From: Acidobacteriia bacterium AH_259_A11_L15
Lineage (GTDB): Bacteria > Acidobacteriota > Terriglobia > Acidiferrales > 2-02-FULL-67-57
Length of the DNA stretch: 33,628 nt
Assembly (NCBI GenBank): GCA_027717655.1
Contig: JALLOH010000012.1
Span: 1 to 33,628, forward strand
Direction: 5' to 3'
Shown: positions 32,707 to 33,628 of the stretch, in pieces
Numbering within the stretch: position 1 is the stretch's first letter
Layout of the letters: every line of letters starts with the position of its first letter
Made by a program: the position numbers and the translations under genes
The notes under the pieces: generated by a model
The model's database searches: none
What the model was told of the DNA's origin: nothing
The model's input: the letters and a program-made list of their open reading frames with translations, nothing else

Positions 32707-33628
32707 CCTTGAACTCCCTTTCCGATAGTGGCGCGTGCCGCGGAGGATTTCGCGGGCGGCGTTGTAGCCGGGCGCGCCCATCACCCCGCCGCCGGGATGG
32801 GTTCCCGCGCCGCAAAGATAAAGTCCCTCGATCGGCGTCCGGTAGCGCGCCCCGCCCGCCACCGGCCGCAGGAAGAAAAGCTGATCGGGGCTCATCTCCC
32901 CGTGAAAGATGTTGCCTTCGGTCAGCCCGAACTGCTCTTCCAGGTCGAGCGGAGAGAGCACCTGCCGGTGGAGGACGCGGCTCTTGAAGTTGGGCGCGTA
33001 CTCCTCGATCAAGTCCAGCACCCGGTCGGCGTAGCTCTCCTTCTGCGTCCGCCAGTCGCCCTCGCGCAGATGATAGGGCGTGTACTGGAGAAAGATGTTC
33101 ATCAAGTGCTTCCCCGGCGGCGCCAGCGTCGGGTCGTACGTCGTGGGAATCGTGATCTCCAGCATCGGCCGCTCCGACGGCCGGCCGTATTTGGCGTCGT
33201 CCCAGGCGCGCTCCACGTACTCGAGGTCGGGGCAGAGGTGAATCGTCGTCCGGTGCGGCGGCTGCACGCCCGTCCCCGGCCAGGCGCGGAACTCCGGCAG
33301 CCCGTCCAGCGCCAGGTTGATCTTCATCACGCAGCCGTTCATGCGAATGTTCCGCACCGCCTGCGCAAACTCCGGCTCCAGATGCTCTTCGCCGACCAGT
33401 CGGAGGAACGTCCGCTTCGGGTCCGCATTGGAAGCCACCAGCCGGGCGTGGAGTTCCTCTCCGCCGCGCAAGACCACGCCGGCGGCGCGGCCCTCCTTAA
33501 CCAGAATGCGTTCCACGTCCGCGCCGACCCGAATCTCGGCGCCGGCGCTTTGCGCCGAAGCCGCGAGGGCTCTCGACACTCCGCCCATGGCCACGCAGCG
33601 GACGACTTCCATCTCGCGGCCCGAGAGG
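32701..33628 (-). CDS. Phytoene-desaturase/PYROXD2-like FAD oxidoreductase, 5' end missing
   Basis: Only the C-terminal roughly 295 residues are reliable. GGVSRALAASAQSAGAEIRV and the following VERILVKEGRAAGVVLRGGE match the region after the FAD-binding half of this family; the C-terminus has FHGEMSPDQLFFLRP, PIEGLYLCGAGTHPGGGV and MGAPGYNAAREIL, typical of the PYROXD2/phytoene-desaturase group. The N-terminal FAD Rossmann motif lies outside the window. Bases 33583-33628 are an inverted copy of a response regulator gene, so the MEVVRCVA residues read there do not belong to this protein. Confidence 0.82.
   Translation of the reverse strand, partial: LSGREMEVVRCVAMGGVSRALAASAQSAGAEIRVGADVERILVKEGRAAGVVLRGGEELHARLVASNADPKRTFLRLVGEEHLEPEFAQAVRNIRMNGCVMKINLALDGLPEFRAWPGTGVQPPHRTTIHLCPDLEYVERAWDDAKYGRPSERPMLEITIPTTYDPTLAPPGKHLMNIFLQYTPYHLREGDWRTQKESYADRVLDLIEEYAPNFKSRVLHRQVLSPLDLEEQFGLTEGNIFHGEMSPDQLFFLRPVAGGARYRTPIEGLYLCGAGTHPGGGVMGAPGYNAAREILRGTRHYRKGSSRT
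33583..33628 (-). other. Inverted exact copy of response regulator DNA
   Basis: 46 bases identical, in reverse complement, to 24599-24644. The match runs to the window end and stops inside ATGGGC, where both genes have Met-Gly. Probably a chimeric sequence end or a recombination joint at microhomology. Confidence 0.85.

Overview
The window is high-GC, densely coded bacterial DNA, probably from an environmental or metagenome-assembled genome. The mix of genes suggests Acidobacteriota or a close relative: secreted S9 and M14 peptidases, a very long PIG-L deacetylase, a DUF3179 protein, a TonB with an unusual linker, an APC permease, a DoxX protein and many DinB/SnoaL/PilZ-type small proteins. 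This is inference, because no rRNA or other lineage marker is present. Several AT-richer patches (about 1-2250, 7970-8770, 15950-17640, 21650-22100, 24800-25270) look acquired or decaying.

Layout. 1-2250 is an accessory patch: a membrane-protein C-terminus, remnants of an ankyrin-repeat gene and of a patatin-like gene, and a translationally coupled pair (SLATT-like two-helix membrane protein plus a tiny proline-rich protein). 2250-6518 holds a secreted prolyl oligopeptidase divergent from acetyl-CoA synthetase. 6519-7034 is packed with hairpin repeats. 7041-9968 has lipoyl synthase, an unknown membrane-anchored protein that may start at CTG, more repeats, and a polytopic membrane protein. 10094-15786 is a rightward cluster: APC permease, PIG-L deacetylase, galactose-1-phosphate uridylyltransferase, DoxX. 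15812-18935 has repeats, a flavin amine oxidase and acetate kinase; the acetate kinase 3' end is duplicated on the far side of the oxidase gene. 19070-21648 has a SnoaL-like secreted protein, a small membrane protein, a PilZ protein, a cold-shock protein between two terminator hairpins, and a fatty-acid desaturase. 22168-23118 is TonB.

23213-23901 is one of the two most unusual parts. A leftward unit consists of a promoter, tRNA-Leu(CAG), three tandem 138-bp tRNA-Leu-like units with enlarged T-loops and encoded CCA, and an intrinsic terminator. 24061-25733 has a NarL-type response regulator with a strong promoter and a perfect 9-bp inverted repeat in its leader, then two overlapping membrane-protein paralogues. 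25984-32247 is a leftward operon-like block (M14 peptidase, DinB, S9 peptidase, DUF3179). In the DUF3179 gene, an in-frame TGA replaces the first Cys of the family's CPLC motif and is followed by a SECIS-like hairpin, so it is a candidate selenoprotein. The right edge has an orphan HicB-like gene next to a duplicated desaturase 3' end, then a phytoene-desaturase/PYROXD2-like gene.

The last 46 bases of the window are an exact inverted copy of part of the response regulator gene. This suggests a chimeric sequence end, so the start of the last gene should not be trusted. A recurring theme is duplicated gene 3' ends (tRNA-Leu, ackA, desaturase) beside extra DNA, together with a dispersed repeat family built on a CCCTGAGC...GAAGGG core.
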